Positions 12,101 through 23,303 of a DNA stretch of 64,000 bases are shown here, piece after piece. The stretch's first letter is position 1, and every line of letters begins with the position of its first letter. This stretch comes from Cyathus striatus (lineage: Eukaryota > Basidiomycota > Agaricomycetes > Agaricales > Nidulariaceae). Below the pieces are notes generated by a model. That model had not been told where the DNA came from. It saw nothing but the letters and a program-made list of their open reading frames with translations, and made no database searches. The stretch spans positions 930,001 to 994,000 of the forward strand of contig JAOVFP010000018.1 in the NCBI GenBank assembly GCA_025738555.1, read 5' to 3'. The position numbers and the translations under genes were made by a program.

Positions 12101-12489
12101 ACACAACTCTCACTGTACTATCAAGACTTTGGTAGGAGTCCAGTGAGACTCTCATTGTACTATCAACACTGAGATGAGAAGTCCAGTAAGAGTCCAGTGA
12201 GAATGTGGGAGAGTGCAATATACTGCACATTTGGTGCTTTACATATATTATTATTAGATATCTGTAGTGTATATAGACAGATGAATATATTTGGTTTTTA
12301 ACATATTTTTGAGTTCTCTAAGCATGCATAGCGCCGGCAGCACTGAAATTGCAATGTGCTCATCTCATTAGCTATATCCTTTGAATATTATATACATTCG
12401 AGCCATTGACACCCTTTGAACTATTACAAGACTATTGACTTAAAACTCAAGTATATAAATAGAATAGTAGCTATTTTACATTGTATTGT

Positions 12490-14060
12490 AGTGCTAATTT
12501 ATCAATTTACCAGTAGAAAAGCCAGTAGCAACATCGGAATCTATTCTAGCTGCAATCAACTCAGGATAAGGCTCCAACTCTATACTATCCCTATATGCCT
12601 CACTGAGTATTTATAGGGATAGTGTAATTATAGTACTTCATGGGTGGGACATTGTGTGGCTTTACTGGTTGTTTATCTTTTTCTCTTTATATTTCTGATT
12701 CTATAATATGGTGATGTCAGTACCAGTGATCATGTGGATGTCCAATGAAAAGACTACACTCACAATATCTTTTTGCAGATCAGACTCTTCCACAACTGAT
12801 GGGACATCAGATTCATCCTCCAGTTGTGGTCTCTTTGGTGGAGTGTAATTGTCATTATCATCAGAGTTGAGGCCCTTTTTTTTCAATGTCTTGGACCTTC
12901 TTTTCTTTGTCTCATGGGTGTTGATTGTCATTTTTTCAGGTACATGTGAAGGTCTGCTTGTAATGAGCCAAATGAATTGAGTATAGACTCAAAAGGATGA
13001 GGGGACATACACAGCAATCACCTTAAGCTCTTTCACAAAGTGTAGAGCCTTGGGCATCACAGCACCCCAAGGGAATCCATCAGGCTTTATTGTCACAGTA
13101 TGCCAGAGATACTGTATGACCATCTCCATTCTGAATTGCCCTGTAAAGATGTTGACAAGGCAGCCAGTCACTGCATCAATAACTTCTTCTCCAAATAGGA
13201 TATCCATCCATTAATTAAAGATTTCCCAGTACTTGTCTGGTGCTGCAGGAACTTGAAATTTTTCAAATATGATCACAACTCAATCTTGCTTTGTGCCAAC
13301 AGGGACACTATCAGGTAATGAGAACTGCAGTTGTTCAAGAGTGGTGACATGTGTTGAAAATGCATGAAAAAAGAAGTCTGTAGGAGGGATTGGTGCCATT
13401 TGACTGGGTGAACAGCTGAAGGTGAACACTGAAAACAGATTGATTTGTGTAGAATTCTGTTGTCCTGATCATCCAATGGCATGACTTGAGTCCTAGTATG
13501 ATCAAGCAGTGGGTTGACTGTTGATGACTCAACTAGAGACTTTGTCATCAGTAATACTAGTATTCAATAGCCCCTAATTGACATTTGACATTCACTAATT
13601 CAAGCATTTGCTCAGCAGCCTCAGTAATACAATTTAATCTACATGTAATGAAACTATATACACTACCATATACTACACATATTATAATATATGTATAGGG
13701 ATTTATTTCATCGATAGGAATAGGTATATGAATAGGGTATAGAATAGCATATAGTTGGAGCCTTAACTCAGGAGCTGGAAGAAACTTTATGAGCTGAGCA
13801 ACTGTGAAGAAGTTCAATCTTACTCTGCAACCTTTGGAAACACTAACACAGGTTTACATGCAGATGGAACTCTCAATAAGGTTACATATCTCACTACATT
13901 GACAACAATATCAAAGTTGGAACACCCACTATTCCAACTCAATTTTACCTTTCTGGACTTGGGAAAAAATCAATCATTATGGGCTACCCTTTCCTAGAAC
14001 AAACCAATCCTCAAATAAACTGGAAGGAAGGAACCCTCAAAATCAATCATATGCAACTGG
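12490..14060 (+). pseudogene. Second gypsy element: protease region, interrupted
   Basis: After removing 12567-13765 plus one TSD copy, the plus strand reads AAINSGAGRNFMS, matching the Ty3-type protease motif (D/N)SGA. It continues ATVKKFNLTLQPLETLTQV. After a frame change comes a segment resembling DLGKNQSIMGYPFLEQTNPQ, the GYPFL-type end of the fold. Frame changes and stops are frequent, so it is a relic. Its RT and integrase follow downstream on the same strand. Confidence 0.7.
12567..13765. mobile_element. 8-bp-TSD element 'TAAGGCTCCAAC' family, 1199 bp
   Basis: The termini are TAAGGCTCCAACT and AGTTGGAGCCTTA. Perfect 8-bp direct repeats ACTCAGGA flank it (12559-12566 and 13766-13773). 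A relative with the same termini lies at 42664-42966. The 8-bp duplication and TA-type start suit a hAT-like element, though other 8-bp-TSD superfamilies are possible. Minus-strand open frames at 12701-12931 (Lys-rich, with an acidic tract) and 12989-13207 have no domain I recognise and may be remnants of cargo or of an old coding region. Confidence 0.85.
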
Positions 14061-14529
14061 ATAAATGATTCAGACAAAGGTTCACACAGTCAATGGCAGT
14101 TTTTTGGATGAAAATGGCAAAACCCATTATGGAAATCAAATAATCAGGACTACCAGCTTCAATAGAAGAAATCCATGATGAAATGGAGAATGAGTGCTTG
14201 AACATGCTCCCTTCAAACAGAGGGTATCTTCTTGGACAAGACTCTCTGGTAAAGAGATGATTGAACTCATGATGCTACTTGAACAGGACAACTGGAACCC
14301 AATAGAAGAATATTGGACTCATACAGATGAAAATATTGAAAATATGTCAGAAAAAAGCATTCATTTATGTGCTTTCTTAACTAACATTGAATATCCTCTT
14401 CCTATGAAACATGAACTAAACACATCCTATGAAAAGAAGGAACCCCTATTCAAAGAATATGGAATTCCTATATGAGTAAAATAGACAATTTCACAAAGGC
14501 TATCTTATGAACCTGAGAAAGTTAAGAAA

Positions 14530-15441
14530 ACTTTCAAACAGATGGTACCAGAACATCTTAGGATTTCAAAGACATATTCAACAAGGATACCTCAGACAAA
14601 TTTCCACCTTCAAGACCATGGGATCATCACATTTGAATGAAGGAAGACTTTGCACCTCAGAAATCTAAAGTATATCCACTCAGTCCAAAAGAAGATAAAG
14701 CAATGAATGAATTTATTGATGAAAATCTTTGAAAAGGATATATTGAGGAAGTTCAACCAGACACTACAGATGCTGAAAATACTGCTGGATTCTTTGTAGG
14801 AAAGAAAGAAACAGAAGAAATGCAACCATGCCAGGACTATTGATATTTCAACAATGGAGCTATCAAAGACTGGTACCCATTACCTCATATCAAACAATTA
14901 ATAGAGGACCTTAAAGGAGCTGATCTATTCACTAAGATAGATCTCTGTGGGGTATACAACAAAGTTCAAATAGTCCCTGAAGATCATTCTAAAACTGCAT
15001 TTGTCACAAAATGAAGGATTTTCTGACCCACTGTTATGTTTTTTGGGCTATGCAATTCACTGGCAACTTTCATGCAAATGATTAATCATTTACTGGGATA
15101 TTACATCACTCAAGGACTTGTTTGAGTATATTTAGATGATATACTCATCTTTATGAAGAACAACCTTGAACTACATCAATGGATAACAAGAGGGGTCCTC
15201 CAGATACTCTGAGATAACAGACTCTTCACAAAACCAGAAAAATGCTCCTTTGAAGTAACTGAAGTTGACTACCCCAGTATGATCATTGGACCTAACAAAA
15301 TTGCCATGGACCCCAAGAAACTCACTGGAATCACTGATTGGCCAGCTCCTATCAAAGTAAAAGAGATCCAATCTTTTGCTGGATTCTGCAACTTCTACTG
15401 ACAATTCATTCCTTGTTGCAGCAAAAGAGTTGAACCCATTC
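14530..15441 (+). pseudogene. Second gypsy element: reverse transcriptase
   Basis: The plus strand encodes, with many stops, the conserved run of a chromovirus-like Ty3/gypsy RT. It includes KFPPSRPWDHHI, VYPLSPKEDKAMNEFIDENL, the FFVGKKE segment, NNGAIKDWYPLPHIKQLI, LFTKIDLCGVYNKVQI, PTVMFFGLCNSLATF and the catalytic box VYLDDILIF near 15130. The fingers, palm and thumb end at GFCNFY..FIP near 15410, where other DNA begins. RNase H is missing. The stop codons rule out function. Confidence 0.9.
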
Positions 15442-17119
15442 TGTTGAGTCACTCAACAAGAGTAGTTACTTTAGTAAAATACTTAGAATATAAATCCTAA
15501 ATATAATAACTAAACTTATATCCCAAAGTGTGATTTCAGTAAGTTTGAGGGGTGCAATTGTATCAATTCCAAATTTAGAACAAGTTATTTTTAGATCAAA
15601 TGAACTTGGGCTATTTTCAGTTTGCATCAAAGTGTTTGGATTTCAATTCAAATAATAAACTATGTACATATTTCTTGATGTCAAAATGTCTTATGTGTAT
15701 TTCTGAATCTCGTCTGTTACACACCCTGTCAGTGGGAGGGAAGAATGCCTGGCAGTTCCTGCCTTACTTCTTCCCTCTTCCCCTACTATATACATTTTCT
15801 ACACTACTTACTTACAAATTGCATAGTAATAAAATCTTATTTGTTCTCCAGTATTTCCCTGGTCCATGTGTAAGGTAACACATTGTCAGCACCCAGGTGG
15901 CAGTTAGCCAATCATGCACATAACCCAGCACACTCCCATTCTGCAATGCACACTTGTTTCAAGTGTCTCATTGGTTACCTTCCTAATCGGGTAATCAGCT
16001 GATGTGGCAGTGCCAGCTGCTCATATCAATTTCATTTACTTTGGCCTAACAGGTTGGTTCCCCACTTCTGCATGAACTTCCTGACCATTGGGGTACTTTC
16101 TCTCTTTCCTTTCTTGCTTCCTTTCCCCTCTTCTTGCATTCTCTCTCTCCCTGGCTCACTGCTTTGCTGTCTCATTGTCTCATTGTCTCATTGTCTCATT
16201 GTCTCATTGTCTCATTGTCTCATTGTCTCATTGTCTCATTGTCTCATTATCTTGTTATCTCATCATCATCACTCAAGCTCACTAGCCATGTGTCTCATTG
16301 GATCATGGTCTAGGTCAGTGCCTTTGCTTCACAGGTGACTGGTACTTGATGGAATCTCAATTTTGAGTTGGCTTGTCATGACTTTGAGGCCTTGACACTC
16401 ACAATCTCTATTCTTTCTCCTTCCCAATTCATTCACAGTGATCAGCTTTTGTCGTGTAGTGGAGCTTGTTATGTGGATGGTACAAAGAGCTTAGAGGGGT
16501 GATGACCTGCATTCCTCCTCCTTTCTCAAGTACTCTATTGAACCCTGCAATGAGATGTGTACTTCCAAGAACTAAAGTTACAAACTTCCTTTTGTGCATG
16601 GTATGCATTCAGTCCCTTCTCATATGCAGCTGTGCATCATTAAATATAATGCTCATAATTTTGGATTGTTTCAGTAGACACTAACACAAGAGCTTTTGGC
16701 ATATTTTTCTAAAAAGTGGTGAAGGTATAGTCCCAGTTCTCTCAGAGATATTTTTTACTGCCCCCCAGAAGAACTCAATAAAATTGAGCTTACAGTGAAA
16801 CTTTGGAAGGACAATGCAAAGATGTCCAGCTGCTTTAATGACTTACACAACAAGTGACTTTCATCTCTGAAAGTCTGACTGTAACTCAAGTATCTTTTTC
16901 ACAACAATCTGTTACATGTTGGTGTGCTCTCCCTTGTCATGCTCAAGCAGCAGCCTTTTCTTTTTCTTTTTGAGACTTATTAGATTGACTCATGATGGTG
17001 TGCAGAAGAGTTCATATAGGTCAGTGCTTATCTGTTGCTCTCTTTTACAGTTGCATTGTCAATGGTAGTGAAATAATTAAAAATAAATAAGTGAAAATAA
17101 AGATTGAAATCATTGTGAG
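15442..17119. mobile_element. Insertion between RT and integrase, with LTR-like left part
   Basis: This segment separates the RT from the integrase of the plus-strand gypsy relic. Its first 610 bp (15442-16051) begin TGTTGAGTC and end GGCCTAACA. On the minus strand they are preceded by AGAAGTGGGGAACC, which resembles a polypurine tract, so this may be the 3' LTR of a minus-strand element. No TSD pair was found. The remainder (to about 17119) has no recognisable gene. Confidence 0.4.
16169..16250. repeat. 8-bp microsatellite (TCTCATTG)n
   Basis: About ten uninterrupted copies of TCTCATTG. The Ser/Leu/Cys-rich translations across it (16054-16338) are repeat by-products. Confidence 0.95.
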
Positions 17120-17880
17120 GGTAATTTTGCCATTGTACAAAACATGTGGTGACTAAGTGAAGAGCACCATACATTATAGGCTGTGCAGTTTGCCAACAAA
17201 TGCACTACAATTGAAGAGGGAAACCTCCAGTAAACCCCATCCCCATCCCCAAAACAACATGACCTTTTTCACAGATATCTATGAACTTCATTACAGATCT
17301 TCTGAAATCCAAGGACTTTGATGCTATCATGGTTGTGGTTGACCATGGGTCTACAAAGTGGGTAATTCTTGAACCCTGCATCATGAAAGGTCTAAATGCA
17401 GAAAAAACAGCTACCCTGATTCAAAAAACACTCTATTAGAGGTACAGCCATCCCAACACAATCATTTCAGACCAAGATCCAAGGTTCATCACTGAAGTAT
17501 TCCAAGCAATACTTCACTTCCACAAGATCAAATGGAAAGGATCAACAGCCTATCACCCTCAAACTGATGGACAAATAGAAAGGATGAATCAAGAGATCAA
17601 AACCTACCTTCAATGTCTCTGTAGTTCTAGGCAACATGAATGGGCAAATCATATTCCCAAAGCAGAAATGGCACACAATGCTCAAATTAACTCTGTAATG
17701 CAAAGAAGCCTATTCTCTTTACTCCATGGATATGAACTCATCACAACTCCCACAGTAAGAGATGTGACTTATGTCAAAGAAGTGGAAGTTAGAATACACA
17801 AAATGGCAGAAGCATGGAAGGAAGCCCAAGCTCTCATTTGAATAAATGAGTCAAGAGTGAGTTAATACTCAAAAAAAAGT
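17120..17880 (+). pseudogene. Second gypsy element: integrase
   Basis: The plus strand shows the end of the HHCC zinc region (CAVCQQM), then the DDE core: VVVDHG with the first Asp, TIISDQDPRF with the second, and GQIERMNQEIKTYL with the Glu, in the spacing of retroviral-type integrases. HPQTDGQ, a hallmark of gypsy integrases, is intact. It ends with KEAQALI and a stop at 17839-17841. One stop lies before the second Asp. The A-rich tract and GTGGGAACA just before 17889 form a polypurine-tract-like sequence leading into the LTR. Confidence 0.9.
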
Positions 17881-17888
17881 GGGAACAC

Positions 17889-18311
17889 TGATGTAAGTCA
17901 ACTATAAAGTCAACAAATGATGGCAAAACATGAAGTGAGTGTCTTGAAAACTTAAGGAAAAGGTAAGAGTATGGATAAGTCTCAATTCAAGAACTAAGGT
18001 ATATATGTACAAGTCCAACTACTTAAATAAAAATTCTACTACAGTATGTACAATGCTATGAAATAAAGAGTGTGAGACATTTACCCTTCATTATTATGAC
18101 CCTGTCAAGTCATGGGGTGCTTGTGATATGCTGAAGGAGGCTAAGAGAATATGAGAGATCTGAGAAGAACAAGAATACATCATGTGTTTATTTCAGAGGT
18201 AAGTAACAGAGGAAGGGAGTGACATATGCAAGTGACCAACTTGCATATGTTTTGAGCACATCAATAATCTATTCTTAAGAAGAGCCGGTGGTCTGACACC
18301 TAGCCATTACA
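17889..18311 (+). mobile_element. Probable 3' LTR of the plus-strand gypsy element
   Basis: It begins TGATGTAAG directly after a purine-rich tract (AAAAAAAAGTGGGAACA) and ends AGCCATTACA, about 423 bp. Position after integrase and the polypurine tract supports a 3' LTR. No matching 5' LTR is recognised upstream, because the element's 5' part is missing or was replaced by the inverted-repeat element, so the ends cannot be confirmed. Confidence 0.6.
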
Positions 18312-18781
18312 AACATGCTCACCATTGTTGTTGAGCACAATACACATCAGAGAACCCTCTGAGCTGTGAGCCTTATTATCAGTTCAGCTCAGTTCAAATA
18401 TGACTTGGCTCATCAGCTCAATGAGAATGGTCACAATGTGTAACTGGTATTAAAGGTGTTGTATATACATAAAACATGTAAAACAGATAAGAACACAACT
18501 CCATACTATGAACATTATAAGTTAGCATGGCAAGTAAAAGATGTTCCATTGCACAGCATATATAAGAGGACAGAAGAAGAAGAAACAGAGAAAGTGAGTA
18601 GTGTGATTGGCACCAAGTAAAAATAGAATAGGTGAAATGAAAAATATAGGAGGCTGTCACATGGGAAGATATTGTAGGTGGTGAAAAACTTTGTGACAAT
18701 AAGAGTACATTTAAACATTTTTTGTTCTTCTTCAAACATGTAAGAAATTTCTGATTACTCTTCAAGGAACATATCACAATC
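18312..18781. other. Region 3' of the NACHT-WD40 gene
   Basis: AT-rich sequence between the gypsy LTR and the stop codon of the NACHT-WD40 gene. The 3' UTR of that minus-strand gene is expected here. No other gene is recognisable. Confidence 0.5.
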
Positions 18782-20284
18782 CTATGGAAGAGCAGGAGAC
18801 CCAGTTTTACACTTGTACCAGTCAGATTCATATACAAAGTGTGTCAAATCAACTTGGCACATGTCATCATCAGGAAAGATTTGTACAGTTTCCAAACTGC
18901 AGAGTTGTTTTCTATAATTGAAAGGAACCCAAAATAATATCTTACCATTGCTGCCTATTACCCATCCATCTGAACCACAAGCCGATTGGATATTGTGATA
19001 CATCAACAAGCCAAGCCCACCCAAATCACATGAAGGATTGTTTGCACCCCACACCCCAACTGTCTTGTCATGTGAGCCAGATACCACTGGGGTTCCATTT
19101 GGAGAAAATGCCACAGGTGTCATACAAATACTGTGGCCTTGAAATGGTTCAGAAATGGTTTTTCCACTCTTCACATTCCAAGCCCTGAGTGTTCCATCAT
19201 TTGAGCCAGACACCACTTGTGTTCCATTTGGAGAAAATGCCACAGATGTCACCCTATCACTGTGGCCTTGAAATGGTCCAGCAATGGTTTCTCCACTCTT
19301 CACATTCCACACCCTGACAGCATTATAATATGAGTCAGACACCACTTGTGTTCCATCTGGAGAAAATGCCAGAGATGTCACAGAATAACTGTGGCCTTGA
19401 AATGGTCCAGCAATGGCTTTCCCACTCTTCACATTCCACACCCTGACTGTTTTATCATATGTGCCAGACACTACTTGTGTTCCATCTGGAGAAAATGCCA
19501 TAGAGCTCACAGAATAATGGTGGTCTTGAAATGGCCCAGCAATGGTTTCTCCACTCTTCACATCCCACACCCTGACTGTATTATCATCTGAGCCAGACAC
19601 CACTTGTGTTCCATCTGGAGAAAATGCCACAGATGTCACTGAATCACTGTGGCCTTGAAATGGTCCAGCAATGGTTTTTCCACTCTTCACATTCCACACT
19701 CTGACTGTTTGATCCCTTGAGCCAGACACCACTTGTGTTCCATCTGGAGAAAATGCCACAGATGTCACCTTACCACTGTGGCGTTGAAATGGTCCAGAAA
19801 TGGTTTTTCCACTCTTCACATCCCACACCCTGACTGTTAAATCATTTGAGCCAGACACCACTTGTGTTCCATCAGGAGAAAATGCCACAGATGTCACAAA
19901 GCTACTGTGGCCTTGAAATGGTCCAGAAATAGTTTTTCCACTCTTCACATTCCACACCCTGACTGCTCGATCATCTGAGCCAGACACCACTTGTGTTCCA
20001 TCTGGAGAAAATGCCACAGATGTCACAAAATAAATGTGGCCTTTAAATGGTCCAGCAATGGTTTTTCCACTCTTCACATCCCACACCCTGACTGTATTAT
20101 CATTTGAGCCAGAAACCACTTGTGTTCCATTTGGAGAAAATGCTACAGATGTCACCCTATCACTGTGGCCTTGAAATGGCCCAGCAATGGTTTTTCCACT
20201 CTTTACATTCCACACTCTCACTGTTTGATCATATGAGCCAGACACCACTTGTGTTCCATCTGGAGAAAATGCAACAGATGTCAC
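18782..20284 (-). CDS. WD40 array exon of the NACHT-WD40 gene (open frame)
   Basis: This 500-codon open segment holds ten WD40 repeats in register. Each carries VTSVAFSPDGTQVVSGS..D..VRVW(N/D)VKSGKTI-type residues, with variation concentrated at a few positions (the residues after QGHS and around SGSxD). It ends with a family-typical C-terminal tail. The repeats fold into blades of a beta-propeller; ten or eleven would make one large or one-and-a-half propellers. The first Met of this segment is internal to the repeat array, so it is not a true start. The nearest upstream repeat lies beyond the solo LTR. Confidence 0.85.
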   Translation of the reverse strand: MTSVAFSPDGTQVVSGSYDQTVRVWNVKSGKTIAGPFQGHSDRVTSVAFSPNGTQVVSGSNDNTVRVWDVKSGKTIAGPFKGHIYFVTSVAFSPDGTQVVSGSDDRAVRVWNVKSGKTISGPFQGHSSFVTSVAFSPDGTQVVSGSNDLTVRVWDVKSGKTISGPFQRHSGKVTSVAFSPDGTQVVSGSRDQTVRVWNVKSGKTIAGPFQGHSDSVTSVAFSPDGTQVVSGSDDNTVRVWDVKSGETIAGPFQDHHYSVSSMAFSPDGTQVVSGTYDKTVRVWNVKSGKAIAGPFQGHSYSVTSLAFSPDGTQVVSDSYYNAVRVWNVKSGETIAGPFQGHSDRVTSVAFSPNGTQVVSGSNDGTLRAWNVKSGKTISEPFQGHSICMTPVAFSPNGTPVVSGSHDKTVGVWGANNPSCDLGGLGLLMYHNIQSACGSDGWVIGSNGKILFWVPFNYRKQLCSLETVQIFPDDDMCQVDLTHFVYESDWYKCKTGSPALP

Positions 20285-20307
20285 AGATAAACTGTGGCCT
20301 TCAAATG

Positions 20308-21073
20308 TGTTACGTACCGATTCTCTTCCTGCTTAGAAGTGGTTGCGAAGACACCTGGAGGGTGTGGGAGAACTATAACGGAAACCCGAAGTGAGTACGG
20401 GTGCGGAAACGTAGAGCGGGAGTGCGGAAAGAACCGTGGCTTCAGCTTGTGTGCTGCACCGCCTGGATATCCCCAGGGAATGGTTCGTATTTCGAGGAAG
20501 ATGATATGTAACCAAGGAAGACGTTCCAGAGTATAAGAGAAGGCTTCGCCACTACACTAGGTAGCGGGAGAGAAACCCGAAGGAAAACCCGGAGCGGGTT
20601 TCGGAACTTAGAGTAGGAAGAAAGTGTACAGAGTTGATACGAATACTGAAGAATACCTACTACATCTGGAAGACTACTTATACTAAGTAGGAACCTGTAG
20701 ATACGAATGTAGAAGTATTATACAAAGGACAAGTCAAAGGAGTAAGTAGGAAATGAAGTCTTGGCAAAGCGGAGTAGGGGCGCAAATGACGCGCTCAGAA
20801 TGAAGAATAAGGAACTAATCTACAAAGGCCATAATGAAACGTATAAGTAGGAATGGAAGAGGGGAGTAATAGAATGATGATGCGGTGAGGCCGTCATAAG
20901 AGAAAGTACGTATCTGGGATACCCGATAGAAAACCCGACGGGTTCCGGGTATGTTCCCGGGTGGGAACGTCGGGAAGTGTAAACCCGAAGCAGGTACGTT
21001 CCGGGAATGGACCGGGTATGTTGGAAGGTCACGTGGGAACATCGGCACGATGTATCTGGACACAGATATAACA
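20308..21073. mobile_element. 766-bp solo LTR inside the WD40 array
   Basis: The segment begins TGTTACG and ends ATATAACA and is bounded by perfect 5-bp repeats AAATG (20303-20307 and 21074-21078). Excising it with one repeat restores ...TEPF-EGHS..., the normal repeat junction, in frame. It is GC- and CpG-rich compared with the gene, which suggests a recent arrival or a different mutational history. No internal retrotransposon sequence remains. Confidence 0.93.
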
Positions 21074-23290
21074 AAATGGTTCAGTAGTGAAATTTACATT
21101 TTTTATACTCCACACTCTGATCATATTGTCATCTGAGCCAAACACTACCTGCTTTCCATTTGGAGAATATGAAACACATCCCACTTTTGAATTAGCATAG
21201 CATACTGATTGAAAAGATGTATCCCAGTCTTTATTTCTCCCTTTCCTAATTAAAGGTATATTTCCATAGCATGGAGAGAAATGCTTCCAAATAAATGAGT
21301 TTTCTGGTGCAAAAGCTAATGCTGATATATATATATGAGATATGCTTCTAGTAATGGGAATGTAAAAATTTATAATAAATTTTATTCCATCTTCAATGAA
21401 ATTATGTTCTGTAGAGTTTATCTTTATAAAGCTCAGTACCTAACTCATATTAATTTAGTTGATAGCATACCTTTGTAGATGATATTAGTTGTTTCAACAT
21501 TTCTTCTGCTGTCTGTATTTCATTTAAGAGAATCATGACTTCTAACCAGTATAAAACCTTTTTGTACAAAAACATATTTAAATCCACCACTAATGAAATA
21601 AATTGATATTTTTCACTGTTAATCATTTCAATGTAATGCATGTTCCAGTATTTGCAGCAATATTGAAGATGTGTTGGTACATATTGGTTAATTTTTGTGA
21701 TCTTAATATTTTCTTCTATTTCATATGATGAGTCAATATTGCAAATATTAAATTTTAATTGACTATTGAGAATCTCAAATATTGCTTTTGTCATAGTTCT
21801 CATAATTTTGTTTTCTTTGATTTTAAATTTTTCATTTATAAACCCTCCCAATAAAAATTCATTAAATGATAAATGATGGAATGTTATATGGTTATCTTTT
21901 ATTGATGTAACTGGAACAAGATGATATATGATTCTAGAGATCTCTTTTGCAACATTATCACTATCAATATAAATGAAATAAATAATGTCCTCTTTGTGCA
22001 ATGGAGACTTTGCTAAGTATATTGTTCCTAGTACTTGTCTGACAATTTCCAGTCTTTGTAGTGTCCAATTACCAAAGGAACTCCTCAGTATTTGATCATA
22101 GAGAACCTGAACCCCTTGGGTTACTTCTCCAAGAAGAACTTGCTTAATTTTTTCTTCAGGTGAAGGTTGTTCAACTTCATCACCAGTCATTGTGATGTAC
22201 TTAACTGCTGTTGATGCCCAAATGAACAAACCTGCAGCCCTTTCAGTCATCTGATGTAATTCTTTGTCCATTGATTCAAGTTGTAATTCATTCTGATAGT
22301 TTTCAAAACTTGTCTTTAGAAAGAAATATATATCCTGATTGATATCTGGGTCATGCTGAGAATCAGTTTCCAATACAATGATCTTGCATAAATTCTTATT
22401 CAAAATTATATCTGGTAGAGAACCAGGCCTTCCAGTCAAGATGAGCTTATAATGCCTAGAAAGTTTAACCCAATCTTCCAAAGGTTTTTCAGAGATATAA
22501 GATTAGATGATTTGCATTCATCAAGAGCATCAATAACAAATGCAGGTGGGTCATCTTCAAGTTGTCCATGACAAGTAACCAGTGGATCTTCAATCAGGTG
22601 TTTGAAGTGCCATTCAATGCTTCCAAGCTGGAAGTTGTTATCAAGATGTTCTGCAATTATCTTCTTCAAAAAGGAATACTTTGACTTGGATGCTAAATCT
22701 GCAGCTATTGTTCTCCAGAGTACTGTTGCATCACTTAACATATCATCATCTCTCTTAAAGAAATGGCAGCCACCAAGTCTCTTCCATTTTTTTGAGTTAA
22801 GTTTCTGAACAAGAGTAGAGGCTATTGCAGATTTTCCTGTACCTGGAGCCCCAGTAATCCACATAATGTTTGGAGTGGAGTCATCTATTAAACAATTGAT
22901 TTATATTCTCTCATAATTATACCAGTAAATCTACATACCAAAATCTTTCAGTCACATGTAAATATCATCCAGAATAGCAACCCTAGTCCCTTCCATGCAT
23001 GGAGGGGTATAATGCTTGTTATGGTCAACAGGCTTCAATAGATTCATTTTTTTAGAGATTTCTTCATTTTCGACATTGTAATAGTGATTGTTTTGATTGC
23101 CACTAACAATATTCATCTCCCCACCATTGATACTCACATTGTTTGCATTAGAAAACATTTGAGCATTGGATGAAATTCCAGCCATTGTAAATTTCAGAGA
23201 ATTTGACTTTAAACTTGTAAGTTGTTATGTGCTTGGGTAATGAGGCGTTTGGGATGACGAGACGGAAGGAATGAGAGCTAACATGAACAG

Positions 23291-23303
23291 CTTATATATA
23301 AAG
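23291..23303 (-). promoter_or_regulatory. TATA-like box upstream of the NACHT-WD40 gene
   Basis: On the minus strand CTTTATATATAAG lies about 105 bp before the ATG at 23185. The distance suits a core promoter with a short 5' UTR. This is inferred from sequence only. Confidence 0.5.

Larger units (their letters stand above)
9733..12218. mobile_element. Second long inverted-repeat element (TGTGAC-type arrays)
   Basis: The left end contains CCCACAGTCTCACTGGACTC. The right end, reverse-complemented, contains CCCACATTCTCACTGGACTC. Inside these ends lie GGAGTCCAGTGGGAGTCC-type repeats, then a long ~20-bp array in one orientation on the left (10080-10830) and in the opposite orientation on the right (11160-11345 and 11652-12100). 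The whole is therefore an imperfect palindrome of about 2.5 kb. An LTR-like segment interrupts the right arm. No transposase is encoded, and no TSD could be fixed with confidence. Translations of the arrays give only His/Ser/Thr-rich repeats in several frames at once, so they are not genes. Confidence 0.7.
18782..23185 (-). pseudogene. NACHT-WD40 (fungal NLR-like) gene, disrupted
   Basis: Fungal NLR-like proteins use a nucleotide-binding NACHT switch and a repeat sensor, and some act in non-self recognition. The start at 23185 gives an Asn-rich N-terminus with SINGGEMNIVSGNQ, common on agaricomycete NLRs. A first intron is 22938-22885. The NACHT follows, with Walker A GAPGTGKS and Walker B FVIDALDE, then an alpha-helical linker ending at ALAFAPENSF. 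A degenerate first WD repeat (KQVVFGSDDNMIRVW, about 21100-21180) precedes ten ~43-residue repeats (20284 to ~19020) that are nearly identical. The tail, with DGWVIGSNGKILFWVPF, is typical of the family. Lesions: in-frame TGA at 22954-22952 where Trp is expected, a frameshift near 22490-22500, a possible 39-bp intron at 21470-21432, and a solo LTR at 20308-21073. As read, it cannot make a full-length protein. Confidence 0.9.

Noticed and set aside
10058..12135. His/Ser/Thr-rich proteins in the 20-bp arrays
   Set aside because: They occur in several frames at once and follow the tandem unit, so they are composition artefacts.
16054..16338. Possible 94-codon protein with Ser/His/Leu repeats
   Set aside because: It runs through the (TCTCATTG)n microsatellite and has no other support.
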